From the NCBI GenBank assembly GCA_963837715.1, contig CAWIOF010000004.1, positions 1-64,000 on the forward strand: a stretch of DNA of 64,000 nt, given 5' to 3'. The stretch is from JANYLB01 sp963837715 (GTDB lineage: Bacteria; Actinomycetota; Acidimicrobiia; IMCC26256; JANYLB01). Made by a program: the position numbers and the translations under genes. Position 1 is the first letter of the stretch. Each line of letters begins with the position of its first letter. The notes beneath the pieces were generated by a model. The model was not told the DNA's origin, ran no database searches, and worked only from the letters and a program-made list of their open reading frames with translations. Below, piece by piece: positions 1 to 8,350 of this stretch.

Positions 1-753
1 CGCCGGCGTGCGATCACCAGCTCCGGTGTGACCTGGAGTCCCGAGGTGAAGCGCGGGCTGCTCGACCATCTCCCGACGATCACGCTGCTCGACTCCCTCG
101 GTGCATCCGAGGGGATGATCACGAGATCGGCGGCCAAGGCGAGCGACGCAGAGATCGCACCGGCGCGGTTCGCGGTCAACGAACGCTTCCGGGTGCTGCG
201 CGAGGGCGACAACACCGACGTGACGCCCGGCACCGGCGAGGTCGGCCTGGTCGCGGTCGGCGGACGGATCCCGCTCGGGTACTACCAGGACCCCGAGAAG
301 ACCGCGAAGACCTTCCGCGTGGTCGACGGCAAGCGGTACTCGATCCCCGGCGACTACGCGACGGTCGAGAGCGACGGCACCATCAAGCTCCTCGGCCGGG
401 GCTCCGCCACCGTGAACACCGGCGGCGAGAAGGTCTACCCCGAGGAGATCGAGCTGGTGCTCAAGAAGAACGGCGCGGTCTACGACTGCGTCGTGGTCGG
501 TGTCCCCGATCCCCGGTTCGGCGAGCGGGTCGTCGCCCTCGTGCAGGTCACCGACGGCTACTACACCGACGAAGAGGAGCTGCGGGCGGTGTGTCGCCAC
601 AAACTGGCCGGCTACAAGACCCCCAAGCGCTTCCTGTTCGTCGACTCGCTGAATCGAGCCGCCAACGGCAAGGCCGACTACAACCTGCTCAGGGAGATGG
701 CCACCGACCTCCTCGAGATCCAGACCGGCGGAGCAACCAGGAGCGACTCGTAG
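1..753 (+). CDS. Acyl-CoA synthetase (AMP-forming), C-terminal part, cut by window edge
   Basis: The reading frame is open from the first base, so the gene starts upstream of the window. The visible 250 residues are the C-terminal third of an ANL-superfamily acyl-CoA ligase. They show the glycine-rich signature GSATVNTGGEKVYPEEIE, the RYSIPGDYA hinge region, and the terminal catalytic lysine in NGKADY. These enzymes activate a fatty or steroid side-chain acid to its acyl-CoA through an acyl-AMP intermediate in the cytoplasm. The sequence closely parallels the C-terminal part of the intact synthetase at 46454-48079 (RYSIPGDW, GSVSINTGGEKVFPEEVE, NGKADY), so the two are paralogs. The stop codon abuts the next start, which suggests cotranscription with the NYN-domain gene. 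Substrate is unknown. Confidence 0.9.
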   Translation, partial: RRRAITSSGVTWSPEVKRGLLDHLPTITLLDSLGASEGMITRSAAKASDAEIAPARFAVNERFRVLREGDNTDVTPGTGEVGLVAVGGRIPLGYYQDPEKTAKTFRVVDGKRYSIPGDYATVESDGTIKLLGRGSATVNTGGEKVYPEEIELVLKKNGAVYDCVVVGVPDPRFGERVVALVQVTDGYYTDEEELRAVCRHKLAGYKTPKRFLFVDSLNRAANGKADYNLLREMATDLLEIQTGGATRSDS

Positions 754-2187
754 ATGGCATCGCAGCACTTCGTCGTCGACGGGTCGAACATCGCCACCGA
801 GGGCCGCACCACCCCGAGCCTCGCCCAGCTGCAGGAGGCGATGCGCGCCTTCCGGGCCGAGTACCCGGAGGGTTCGATCACGGTCGTGGTCGACGCGAGC
901 TTCGCCCACCGCATCGACGAGTCGGAGCGGGTCGCGTTCGAGCGCGCCGAGGCACGGGGCGAGCTCGTGTCGCCGCCGGCGGGCGCGATCGGCCGGGGCG
1001 ACGGCTTCCTGCTCCAGATCGCCGACCGGACCAACGCCACCGTGCTGTCGAACGACTCGTTCCAGGAGTTCCACGGCGAGTACCCGTGGTTGTTCGACGT
1101 CAGTCGCCTCGTCGGCGGGAAGCCCGTGCCCGGTGTCGGCTGGATCTTCTCGCTCCGCACCCCGGTACGGGGGGCGAAGAGTCGTCAGGCCACCCGGGGC
1201 AAGACGAAGTCGGTGCCGGCCGACGGCCCCATGCCGACGCCCACCCAGGCGAAGCCGCCGCCGGCGCGCCCGTCGAAGAAGGTCACGGCCGCGATCGCAG
1301 CCGCCACCGCCGAGGCGCTCTCGCCCGCGAAGCGACGACCGCGCCGCCGGAAAGGTCCGTCGCCGGAAGCGGTGAACGAGCCCGCGACGTTCCTCCAGTT
1401 CCTCATCGACCACCGACTCGGGAGCGAGGTCGAAGGCACCGTCGAGGAGTTCGCGTCGCACGGGGCATTCGTCGCGGCCGACGGTGTGCGCGCGTATCTG
1501 CCCCTCGCGGCGATGGGGAACCCGCCCCCGACCCGGGCGCGCGACATCCTCGACAAGGGTGAGCGACGCGCGTTCATCGTCCAGGCCGTCGACGCGCCCC
1601 GACGCGCGATCGAGGTGGGCCTCCCGGGCTTCGCCCACCCTGCCGGTACCCCGAGCGACGAGATGCTCGAGGAGGTCACCAGGCCCCGACCCCGGAAGCG
1701 TGCGGGCCCCGGCAAGGCCAAGACACCGGCCAAGACACCGGCCAAGGTACCGGCCAAGGCCGCGAAGGACACGAAGTCGGCGAAGCCCGGGCACGACGAG
1801 CAGGTCGACCAGGCCACGAAGGCCGAGACGCGCGGGAAGAGCACGAAGCAGTCGACCGGGACGGGGCGTTCGCGTCCGGCGAAGAAGACGACGAGGACGA
1901 CGCAAGAGCCGAAGGCAGCTCCCGCGAAGGATGCGACGTTGACCAAGCCGTCGGCGAAGAAGAAGGCGCCGGCCAAGACGAAGGCGGTCGCGAAGAAGAA
2001 GGCGGTGGCGAAGAAGGCGGTCGCCGAAGAAGCCTGCTCCGGCGAAGAAGCCGGCCGAGCAGGCGACGCCGGCCAAGAAGACGACCGCCACCAAGAAGGC
2101 CGGCGCGAAGAGCACGGGCGCGAAGAGCACGGGCGCGAAGAAGACGGGCGCGGCGAAGAAGACCCGCCGGTGATCAGGGCGCGCTGA
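754..2187 (+). CDS. NYN/Zc3h12a-like ribonuclease with S1-like domain and Lys/Ala-rich tail (frameshift near 3' end)
   Basis: Residues 1-140 look like a PIN/NYN nuclease of the Zc3h12a-like type, with acidic residues in FVVDGSN, VVVDAS, GRGDGF and LSNDSF that would coordinate metal. A basic, proline-rich linker follows. Residues about 215-300 resemble an S1-type RNA-binding fold (EGTVEEFASHGAFV, then a basic beta-rich stretch). The rest is a low-complexity Lys/Ala/Pro tail. Near base 2024 the lysine-rich pattern jumps frame: the annotated frame becomes Glu/Gly/Arg-rich, while the +1 frame continues with KKPAPAKK, TPAKKTTATKK and AKKTRR and stops at 2171-2173. One extra base there (GCCGAAG for GCCAAG) explains this, so the true product is probably about 472 aa. 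Likely role: RNA cleavage or processing; target unknown. Confidence 0.7.
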   Translation: MASQHFVVDGSNIATEGRTTPSLAQLQEAMRAFRAEYPEGSITVVVDASFAHRIDESERVAFERAEARGELVSPPAGAIGRGDGFLLQIADRTNATVLSNDSFQEFHGEYPWLFDVSRLVGGKPVPGVGWIFSLRTPVRGAKSRQATRGKTKSVPADGPMPTPTQAKPPPARPSKKVTAAIAAATAEALSPAKRRPRRRKGPSPEAVNEPATFLQFLIDHRLGSEVEGTVEEFASHGAFVAADGVRAYLPLAAMGNPPPTRARDILDKGERRAFIVQAVDAPRRAIEVGLPGFAHPAGTPSDEMLEEVTRPRPRKRAGPGKAKTPAKTPAKVPAKAAKDTKSAKPGHDEQVDQATKAETRGKSTKQSTGTGRSRPAKKTTRTTQEPKAAPAKDATLTKPSAKKKAPAKTKAVAKKKAVAKKAVAEEACSGEEAGRAGDAGQEDDRHQEGRREEHGREEHGREEDGRGEEDPPVIRAR

Positions 2188-2190
2188 GCG

Positions 2191-3054
2191 TCAGCGCAGC
2201 GCCAGGAAGGCGTCGCCCGCCGGCGAAGGGGGTGCAGCGCGGTGGAACAGCGCCACCCGGCGCCGGAACACCGGCCGGGTCGGCACGACCACGGCGCCGA
2301 GCCGCGCCGCGAGCTCGGCGAGCGGGCGCGGGAGCAGACCCACCCCGGCGCCGGTGAGCACGAGCGGCAGGATCGCCTCCCGCTGCGCGGTCTCGACCGC
2401 GAAGCTCGGCGTCGCGCCGGTCGCGGCGATGGCCCCGTCGAGGACCTGTCGGCTCGACGTGCCGACGGGCGTCACGATCAGCGGTTGCGCGACGAGATCC
2501 TCGAAGGAGATCGGCGTGTCGGTGGTTCGCCGGGTGCCGGGGGGCATCACCGCGAGCAGGTCCTGCTCGGCGAGCTGGTGGACGACGAGTCCCTTCACGT
2601 CGGTCGGTTCGTCGCCGATACCGATCTCGACCGCGCCGTCGCGGACCATCGAGACCAGGTCGGCCGGATCGTCGGGCGCCGCGAGGGTCACCTGCACGCC
2701 GGGATGGGCCACGCGGAACCGTCCGATGAGGTCGGCCATCGGGTCGACGGCGAGGGTCGGGAGGCAGGCGAGATCGAGGAAGCCGCGTTCGAGACCCGCG
2801 ACCGCAGCGACGGCGTCGCGGCAGACGTCGACGTCGCGTAGGGCGTTGCGGGCCGGACCGACGAGCGCGCGGCCCGCTGCCGTGAGCTGGACGCGGCGGC
2901 CCACCCGGTCGAAGAGACGGACGCCCAGCTCGACCTCGAGCTCGTGGATCGCCTTCGAGAGCCCCGGTTGCGACACGAACGTGGCTGCCGCGGCCCGGGT
3001 GAACGTCCCGTGCTCGACCACCGCGGTGAACATCTCGAGCCGACGGAGATCCAT
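2191..3054 (-). CDS. LysR-family transcriptional regulator
   Basis: The 287-residue protein has the classic LysR layout. An N-terminal winged helix-turn-helix covers residues 1-60 (RRLEMFTAVVEHGTFTRAAAATFVSQPGLSKAIHELE). A periplasmic-binding-protein-like effector domain follows from about residue 90. The gene is divergent from the TauE/SafE and persulfide-dioxygenase genes, with only 70 bp between the two starts, the usual arrangement for a LysR regulator and its target operon. A dyad-symmetric site begins at the base next to its start codon, so autorepression or a leaderless transcript is plausible. The effector cannot be read from sequence; a sulfur compound is inferred from context. It converges on the NYN-domain gene with almost no gap. 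Confidence 0.92.
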   Translation of the reverse strand: MDLRRLEMFTAVVEHGTFTRAAAATFVSQPGLSKAIHELEVELGVRLFDRVGRRVQLTAAGRALVGPARNALRDVDVCRDAVAAVAGLERGFLDLACLPTLAVDPMADLIGRFRVAHPGVQVTLAAPDDPADLVSMVRDGAVEIGIGDEPTDVKGLVVHQLAEQDLLAVMPPGTRRTTDTPISFEDLVAQPLIVTPVGTSSRQVLDGAIAATGATPSFAVETAQREAILPLVLTGAGVGLLPRPLAELAARLGAVVVPTRPVFRRRVALFHRAAPPSPAGDAFLALR

Positions 3055-3078
3055 AACTGGTGATCATGATACTCAGTT
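3055..3078. promoter_or_regulatory. Candidate LysR operator between divergent promoters
   Basis: A perfect interrupted palindrome reads AACTG-N3-ATCATGAT-N3-CAGTT. It is one of the few AT-rich stretches in this GC-rich DNA and starts at the base next to the lysR start codon. LysR-type proteins bind such dyads in the gap between their own gene and a divergent target. Binding by this regulator is inferred. Confidence 0.6.
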
Positions 3079-3124
3079 GGTTCATCTCTTGGACTTCTCC
3101 ATCGGTCGGGTGGACGATGGGTCC

Positions 3125-3877
3125 ATGAGCGAGGCATGGGTGTTGCTGGCGGGTCTGGGGGTGGGGGTGATCTTCGGCGCCTTCGGCGCGGGGGGATCGG
3201 CCTTCGCGACCCCGGTCCTCGCCCTCATCGGCGTGCCGCCCGTGCTCGCCATCGCCTCCCCGCTCCCGGCGATGCTCCCCGCCTCGATCGTCGGGGCCCA
3301 CCGCAACCTGAAGGCCGGCTCCCTCGATCTGCGGACGGCCCGGCTCGCGATCTACGGCGGCATCCCCGGCACCGTCCTCGGCGCGCTCCTCTCGAACGCG
3401 ATCGGCGGCGGTGGGCTCCTCGTGCTCTCCGGCGTGATGCTGCTGACCGTCGGGACGCGCGTGCTGCTCCCCGATCCGGCCGGTGCGGCGGACCGGGCGC
3501 AGGCCCGACGGGAACGGACCGGACTCATCGTCACCGCCGCGTTCGCCGTCGGCCTCCTCACCGGATTGCTCGCCAACGGTGGCGGCTTCCTGCTCGTTCC
3601 CATGTTCGTCCTGCTGCTCGGTCTCACCACCACCGAAGCCGCGGGCACGAGCATGCTGGCGGTGGGAGTCCTCACGATCCCGACGTTGGCGATGCACATC
3701 GCGCTCGGCCACATCGACTGGCCGGTCGCGATCGCGTTCAGCGCCGGAATGGTCCCCGGTTCGATGCTCGGCGCACGGCTCGCACCTCGGCTCCCGGCTG
3801 CAACCGCCCGCAAGGCGTTCGGCGCCATGCTCGTCACCTTCGCGGTGTGGTTCCTCGTGAAGACGGTGACCGCATGA
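3125..3877 (+). CDS. TauE/SafE (TSUP) family membrane transporter
   Basis: The 250-residue protein is almost entirely hydrophobic, with about seven or eight membrane segments. It shows the glycine-rich TSUP repeats near each half start (GVIFGAFGAGGSAFATPVLALIGVPP and GLLTGLLANGGGFLLVPMFVLLLG). The family exports sulfite, sulfoacetate or related sulfur anions, or takes up sulfur compounds. The start is the ATG at 3125 because the conserved first helix begins right after it. Its stop overlaps the start of the persulfide-dioxygenase-like gene as ATGA, so the two are translationally coupled. Together with the divergent LysR gene this forms a compact sulfide/persulfide detoxification locus. Direction of transport and exact substrate are inferred. 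Confidence 0.88.
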   Translation: MSEAWVLLAGLGVGVIFGAFGAGGSAFATPVLALIGVPPVLAIASPLPAMLPASIVGAHRNLKAGSLDLRTARLAIYGGIPGTVLGALLSNAIGGGGLLVLSGVMLLTVGTRVLLPDPAGAADRAQARRERTGLIVTAAFAVGLLTGLLANGGGFLLVPMFVLLLGLTTTEAAGTSMLAVGVLTIPTLAMHIALGHIDWPVAIAFSAGMVPGSMLGARLAPRLPAATARKAFGAMLVTFAVWFLVKTVTA

Positions 3878-5640
3878 TCTTCGAGCAGTTCTACCTCGAG
3901 TGCCTGTCGCACGCGTCGTACCTGATCGGAGACGAGACCACCGGTCGCGCCGTCGTGGTCGACCCGCAACGCGACGTGGGCGACTACCTCGCACTCGCGG
4001 ATGCCCGAGGTCTGCACGTGGAGCGGGTGATCGAGACCCACGTCCACGCCGACTTCGTGAGCGGCCACCTCGAGCTCGCCGACCGCACCGGCGCGGTCAT
4101 CTCCTACGGCGCTGCGATCGGCGACACCGCGTTCCCCGTCGACCCGCTCGCCGACGGGCAGCGGCTCTCCCTCGGATCGGTCGAGCTCGAGATCCTGGCC
4201 ACGCCGGGCCACACACCGGAGTCGATCAGCATCGTCGTGCGTGAGCACCCCGACGACTCCCCGTTCGCGGTGCTCACCGGCGACACCCTGTTCATCGGCG
4301 ACGTGGGCCGGCCCGACCTGTTCTCGTCGCCCGGTGCCGACGCCGACACCCTCGCCCGCAGGCTGTACCACTCCCTCCATGCGCAGCTGCTCACGCTCCC
4401 CGACCGCACCGTGGTGTACCCGGCCCATGGTGCGGGCAGCGCGTGCGGCAAGCACCTCTCGACCGAGACCAGGTCGACGATCGGCGCCCAGCGGCGTGAC
4501 AACTACGCCCTGCAACCCATGAGCGAAGATGCGTTCGTCGCGGCGGTGACCGAGGGTCAGACCACCGCGCCCCGGTACTTCTCGTTCGACGCAGGCCGCA
4601 ATCGTGAAGCCCACACCCTCCTCGACGAGCACGACATCCCGACGCCGTTGACGCTCGCAGCCACATTGGCCGCCCGCGACTCCGGTGCTGTGCTCCTCGA
4701 CACGCGCGAACCGACGGACTTCGCGGCCGGACACCTGCGCGGAGCGGTGAACGTCGGGCTGCAGGGTCGGTTCGCCGAGTTCGCAGGCGACGTCCTCGAA
4801 CCGGAGCGCCCGGTCGTGCTCGTCGGCGATCCGAACCGGGCGGCCGAGGGACGGGTCCGGCTCGGTCGCATCGGCTTCGACGGCGTGCTCGGCGCGCTCG
4901 ACGACCCCTTCGCCGCGTTCGTCGCACGACCTGATCTGGTCGACCGGACGTCGGTCGTCACCGTCGCCCAGCTCGCCGAGGCGATCGGTTCGGGCGCGAC
5001 GAAGAACGGGCTGGAGCTGCAACTCGTCGACGTCCGCGATCCCGCAGAGACCGCGACCGGGAGCGTGCGCGACGCGCGGGTGATTCCGCTCCCCGAGCTC
5101 ACCGACCGGATCGGTGAGCTCGACGCGACCCGGCCCGCCGTGGTGCTGTGCGCGAGCGGCTACCGTGCCGCGATCGCGACGAGCGTGCTGGCCGCAGCCG
5201 GGTTCGTCGACGTGTCGATCCTGCTCGGTGGCATCGACGCGTGGCGGACCGCCGGTCTGCCGCTCCATCCCCCCGGAGAGGACCACGAGACCATGACCGT
5301 TCCCCCCGAGAACCAGATCCCCGAGATCGGGCCCGAGGAAGCCGAGGAGCTGACGACCGCGTTGCTCCTCGACGTACGCGAGGCCGACGAGTGGGCAGCA
5401 GGACACGCGCCCACGGCCACCTGGATCCCGATGGGTGAGCTCCAGGGCCGCATCGCCGAGCTCCCGAGCGACCGCCAGATCCTCGCGATCTGCCGGTCGG
5501 GTGGCCGATCGGCTGCGGTGGTCGAAGCCCTGAACGGAGCCGGCTTCGACGCCGTCAACGTGGCCGGTGGCATGCAGTCGTGGGCCCGGTCGGGTCTCGA
5601 CGTCGTCGCCGACGACGGCGCCGCCGGCACCGTCATCTGA
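3874..5640 (+). CDS. Persulfide-dioxygenase-like beta-lactamase-fold protein fused to three rhodanese domains
   Basis: Residues 1-235 form a metallo-beta-lactamase fold of the ETHE1/persulfide dioxygenase type, with THVHAD (H56, H58, D60), a second-shell PGHTPES (H113) and PAHG (H185). A first rhodanese-like domain (about 245-350) has no catalytic cysteine, the second (about 370-465) has CASGYRA, and a third (about 480-575) has CRSGGRS, so two sulfurtransferase sites look active. Members of this family usually end after the second rhodanese; the third is often a separate small gene. Here Met474 (ATG at 5293, preceded by GGAGAGG) could also serve as an internal start. Predicted role: oxidation of glutathione-type or mycothiol persulfide to sulfite plus sulfur transfer, with the coupled TauE/SafE protein exporting the product. 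Confidence 0.87.
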   Translation: MIFEQFYLECLSHASYLIGDETTGRAVVVDPQRDVGDYLALADARGLHVERVIETHVHADFVSGHLELADRTGAVISYGAAIGDTAFPVDPLADGQRLSLGSVELEILATPGHTPESISIVVREHPDDSPFAVLTGDTLFIGDVGRPDLFSSPGADADTLARRLYHSLHAQLLTLPDRTVVYPAHGAGSACGKHLSTETRSTIGAQRRDNYALQPMSEDAFVAAVTEGQTTAPRYFSFDAGRNREAHTLLDEHDIPTPLTLAATLAARDSGAVLLDTREPTDFAAGHLRGAVNVGLQGRFAEFAGDVLEPERPVVLVGDPNRAAEGRVRLGRIGFDGVLGALDDPFAAFVARPDLVDRTSVVTVAQLAEAIGSGATKNGLELQLVDVRDPAETATGSVRDARVIPLPELTDRIGELDATRPAVVLCASGYRAAIATSVLAAAGFVDVSILLGGIDAWRTAGLPLHPPGEDHETMTVPPENQIPEIGPEEAEELTTALLLDVREADEWAAGHAPTATWIPMGELQGRIAELPSDRQILAICRSGGRSAAVVEALNGAGFDAVNVAGGMQSWARSGLDVVADDGAAGTVI

Positions 5641-5649
5641 GCCATCTCG

Positions 5650-5687
5650 AACGGTCGAATCCGCGGCGCCGGCTCGACCGCCCACCC
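5650..5687 (+). repeat. Interspersed hairpin element, copy A (box 1 only)
   Basis: Shares the core GGTCGAATCCGC...CGCCGGCTCGACC with three other intergenic sites (18255-18333 minus, 19136-19212 plus, 48080-48160 plus). Its ends CGGTCGA and TCGACCG pair as a 7-bp stem around a 15-nt loop. The second conserved box is missing here. It lies just after the rhodanese-fusion gene. Confidence 0.6.
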
Positions 5688-5739
5688 GCGGGCCGCCCGT
5701 GGCGCCCGGGGGTGGGTAGAAATCCGGCAATCCGGGCAA

Positions 5740-5745
5740 TACCCT
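5740..5745 (+). promoter_or_regulatory. Leaderless-type -10 box (TACCCT) for the PKD-like protein gene
   Basis: TACCCT ends 6 nt before the ATG at 5752. The actinobacterial -10 consensus is TANNNT, and a start 6-8 nt downstream places the transcription start at or next to the ATG. No Shine-Dalgarno sequence is needed. Confidence 0.45.
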
Positions 5746-5751
5746 TGAGGA

Positions 5752-6579
5752 ATGCGACGGGGACTGGCGTTCGCGGCTGCGGTGCTCCTGGCGGTTTCGG
5801 CGGTCGGGTCCGGGGGGCCGGCGGGTGGGGCCGAGGTCGGGGCTTCGACGAGCCCGGCGGGGGCGCGGGTGGAGATCGGGATCGGCGGCGCGTACGTCGA
5901 GCAGGGGACAGCGGGGGCCGGTGGGGGTTCGGGAGGCGGTGGCGGCTGCGTCCGGCGGTGGGTACCCGAGACCGGGATCGCGCCGGGGATCGCCGACTAC
6001 CTCAGTCTCCTCTTCGGACCGCCACCCTCACCCGAACACGTTCCGTACAGCGTGTACTGCGGTGATGCGTACGTCGGAGCCGCGTGGATCCTGCCCACCG
6101 AGTTCACGGTCGTCCCCAGCGGGCCGACCATCGCCGAGATCGCGGCCGCGCTCGCCCGCGACCTGCCGTATCCAGTCGTGACCATCGGCGCGAATCCCGG
6201 TGGGCGGGGCCTCACCGGGCTCGCGACCTGGTTCTGGCTCGACGGGTACGACGGCGCGCCGATCGTCGACGCGGTCACCGGGTTCGGGACCGCGGTCGAG
6301 GTGGAGGCCCGCGCCGGCGCGGCCACATGGGACTTCGGCGACGACAGCGGTCCGATCGAGGCTCCGATCGGTGGCGGACCGTCGGCACCGTCGGTGACCC
6401 ACGCGTACGGGACGCGGTCGGATCCCACCGGGTTCAGCGTGACCACCGCCTTCTCGTTCTCGGTGCGGTACCGGGTCGACGGTGGCGACTGGATCGCCCT
6501 GCCCCCGGTGGAACGGGTCGCAGCACGGGCCTACGAGGTCGTCGACTCCCGTGCGCAGCTGGTCCCGAGCGGCCCGTAG
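5752..6579 (+). CDS. Secreted protein with PKD-like domain
   Basis: The 275-residue product begins with a basic N-terminus and a hydrophobic run (GLAFAAAVLLAVSAVGSG) that reads as a Sec signal peptide. A Gly/Ala-rich stretch follows. A PKD-like beta-sandwich segment sits near residues 185-225, with ATWDFGDDSG and a later VTHAYGT that match the W-x-F-G-D-G-S and H-x-Y hallmarks of PKD folds. Four cysteines are not visible as a pattern. It stands alone between the sulfur locus and glpD, so genomic context gives no partner. PKD domains are usually found on surface or secreted proteins and mediate protein or carbohydrate contacts. The precise job is unknown. Confidence 0.7.
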   Translation: MRRGLAFAAAVLLAVSAVGSGGPAGGAEVGASTSPAGARVEIGIGGAYVEQGTAGAGGGSGGGGGCVRRWVPETGIAPGIADYLSLLFGPPPSPEHVPYSVYCGDAYVGAAWILPTEFTVVPSGPTIAEIAAALARDLPYPVVTIGANPGGRGLTGLATWFWLDGYDGAPIVDAVTGFGTAVEVEARAGAATWDFGDDSGPIEAPIGGGPSAPSVTHAYGTRSDPTGFSVTTAFSFSVRYRVDGGDWIALPPVERVAARAYEVVDSRAQLVPSGP

Positions 6580-6608
6580 CCGAGGGATCCTCCGCCGGGG
6601 CCGACGGG

Positions 6609-6614
6609 TAGCCT
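6609..6614 (+). promoter_or_regulatory. Leaderless-type -10 box (TAGCCT) for glpD
   Basis: TAGCCT ends 6 nt before the glpD ATG at 6621. Spacing matches a leaderless actinobacterial promoter, and no convincing ribosome binding site precedes the ATG. Confidence 0.5.
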
Positions 6615-6620
6615 TCCCGC

Positions 6621-8273
6621 ATGTCTCCGACCCCCGCGGCCGCGTTCCAGCGGGCCGACGCGCTCGCCCGACTCGGCGCGGAACCGTTCGACGTGCTGGT
6701 GATCGGCGGGGGCATCACGGGCGCGGGCGTCGCGCTCGACGCTGCAAGTCGAGGCCTGCGCACCGCCCTGGTGGAGCGCGACGACTTCGCGTCGGGAACG
6801 TCGTCGAAGAGCTCGAAGCTGGTGCACGGCGGCCTGCGCTACCTGCAACAGAAGGAGTTCCGGCTCGTCTACGAGAACCTCTACGAGCGCCAGATCATCC
6901 TGCGCAACGCACCCCACCTCGTGCGGGTGCTCCCGTTCCTGATCCCGGTCCTCTCCCGCGACGGCCTCATCAACCCCAAGATCGCCCGCGCCCTCGGGTG
7001 GGCCCTGTGGCTCTACGACATCACCGGCGGAGCGCGGGTCGGCAAGCTCCACAAGCGCATCAGCAAGGAGCAGGCGCTCGAGCACATGCCGACGATGCCG
7101 ACCGACATCCTCGCCGGCGCGTACCTCTACTACGACGCACAGGCCGACGACGCCCGCCTCACGCTCACGATCGCGCGCACGGCCGCCGAGCACGGCGCGG
7201 TGGTGGCGAACCGGGCCGGGGTGACCGGCCTGCGCAAGGACGCGAGCGGACGGGTGCGGGGCGCGACCGTCGTCGCCGACGGGAACGAGATCGAGGTGCA
7301 GGCCCGGGTCGTGGTGAACGCAGCCGGCGTGTGGGCCGACGACGTGCGTGCACTCGACGAAGGGACGCACCCCGATTCGATCCGGCCGGCCAAGGGCATC
7401 CACATCACGGTGCCGTGGGGCAAGGTCCGCAACGACATCGCGGCGATCGTGCCGGTGCCCAAGGACCGGCGCTCGATCTTCGTGGTCCCGTGGGGCGACT
7501 TCACCTACATCGGCACGACCGACACCGACTACGACGGCCCGATCGACGATCCGCAGTGCACGCCCGACGACATCACCTACCTCGTCGACGCGATGAACCT
7601 GGTGTTGCGCACTCCGATCACCCACGACGACATCGTGGGGACCTGGGCCGGACTGCGCCCGCTCATGAAGGGCGGCAGCGTCGGCGAGAAGACCGCCGAC
7701 CTCTCACGCCGTCACGCGGTGCGCACCTCCGAGGGCGGGGTGATCTCGATCACCGGCGGCAAGCTCACGACCTACCGCCGCATGGCCGCCGACACCGTCG
7801 ACGCGGTCGCCGAGCACCTCGGACGCGGCGGGTCGAGCACCACGAAGCGCCTGCGGTTGCTCGGCGCGGTCGGTTCGGCCCCGGCCGACGAACACCTGGC
7901 CCGCCGCTACGGCAGCCTCGCCGCCGACGTCCTCGAACTGATCGAGGCCGATGCGTCGTTGAGTGAGCTGCTGGTGCCCGGCCTCCCCTACCGCAAGGCG
8001 GAAGCCGTCTACGCGGCGCGCCACGAGATGGCCACGACGCTCGACGACGTCCTCTCCCGTCGGACTCGGGCCCGACTCCTCGCCCGCGACGCCACCGCCA
8101 CCGTTGCCGAAGACGTCGCCCGGCTGCTCGCGCCCGACCTCGGCTGGGACGAAGCCGAGATCAAGCGCCAGGCCGCTGCCTACCGGGCCGAGATCGCCGA
8201 GGAACGGACCAGCTCCGGGCTCGCCCCCGCCGAACCCTCCGACGAAGCGCTCGACGCCACACTCGGTTCGTGA
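6621..8273 (+). CDS. glpD: Glycerol-3-phosphate dehydrogenase, FAD-dependent
   Basis: The 550-residue protein oxidises sn-glycerol 3-phosphate to dihydroxyacetone phosphate at the membrane and passes electrons to quinone. A Rossmann FAD motif (VLVIGGGITGAGVALDAASRG) lies at residues 25-45. The family signature SSKSSKLVHGGLRYL follows near residue 65, and SITGGKLTTYR occurs in the C-terminal third before the helical cap domain. Length matches the family. It is followed by an alkylglycerone-phosphate-synthase-like flavoprotein and glycerol kinase on the same strand, which forms a glycerol/ether-lipid style cluster. Transcription probably starts at the ATG itself (see the TAGCCT box). Confidence 0.96.
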   Translation: MSPTPAAAFQRADALARLGAEPFDVLVIGGGITGAGVALDAASRGLRTALVERDDFASGTSSKSSKLVHGGLRYLQQKEFRLVYENLYERQIILRNAPHLVRVLPFLIPVLSRDGLINPKIARALGWALWLYDITGGARVGKLHKRISKEQALEHMPTMPTDILAGAYLYYDAQADDARLTLTIARTAAEHGAVVANRAGVTGLRKDASGRVRGATVVADGNEIEVQARVVVNAAGVWADDVRALDEGTHPDSIRPAKGIHITVPWGKVRNDIAAIVPVPKDRRSIFVVPWGDFTYIGTTDTDYDGPIDDPQCTPDDITYLVDAMNLVLRTPITHDDIVGTWAGLRPLMKGGSVGEKTADLSRRHAVRTSEGGVISITGGKLTTYRRMAADTVDAVAEHLGRGGSSTTKRLRLLGAVGSAPADEHLARRYGSLAADVLELIEADASLSELLVPGLPYRKAEAVYAARHEMATTLDDVLSRRTRARLLARDATATVAEDVARLLAPDLGWDEAEIKRQAAAYRAEIAEERTSSGLAPAEPSDEALDATLGS

Positions 8274-8350
8274 CAACCTCCCCGAGTGAGACGTAGCGAC
8301 CCGAGTCCCAGCCGTGCCGTCATCGGCCGGAGCGAAGTCGACCCGACCTG

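Noticed and set aside
591..1562. Arg/Pro-rich frames overlapping real genes on either strand throughout the window
   Set aside because: They are shadow frames expected in high-GC DNA, lacking domain motifs, and overlap well-supported genes.
5650..5687. Possible tRNA 3' end, since GGTCGAATCCGC resembles a T-arm
   Set aside because: No acceptor stem, D-arm or anticodon arm fits around it, and the same core recurs in four gap regions with a different stem.
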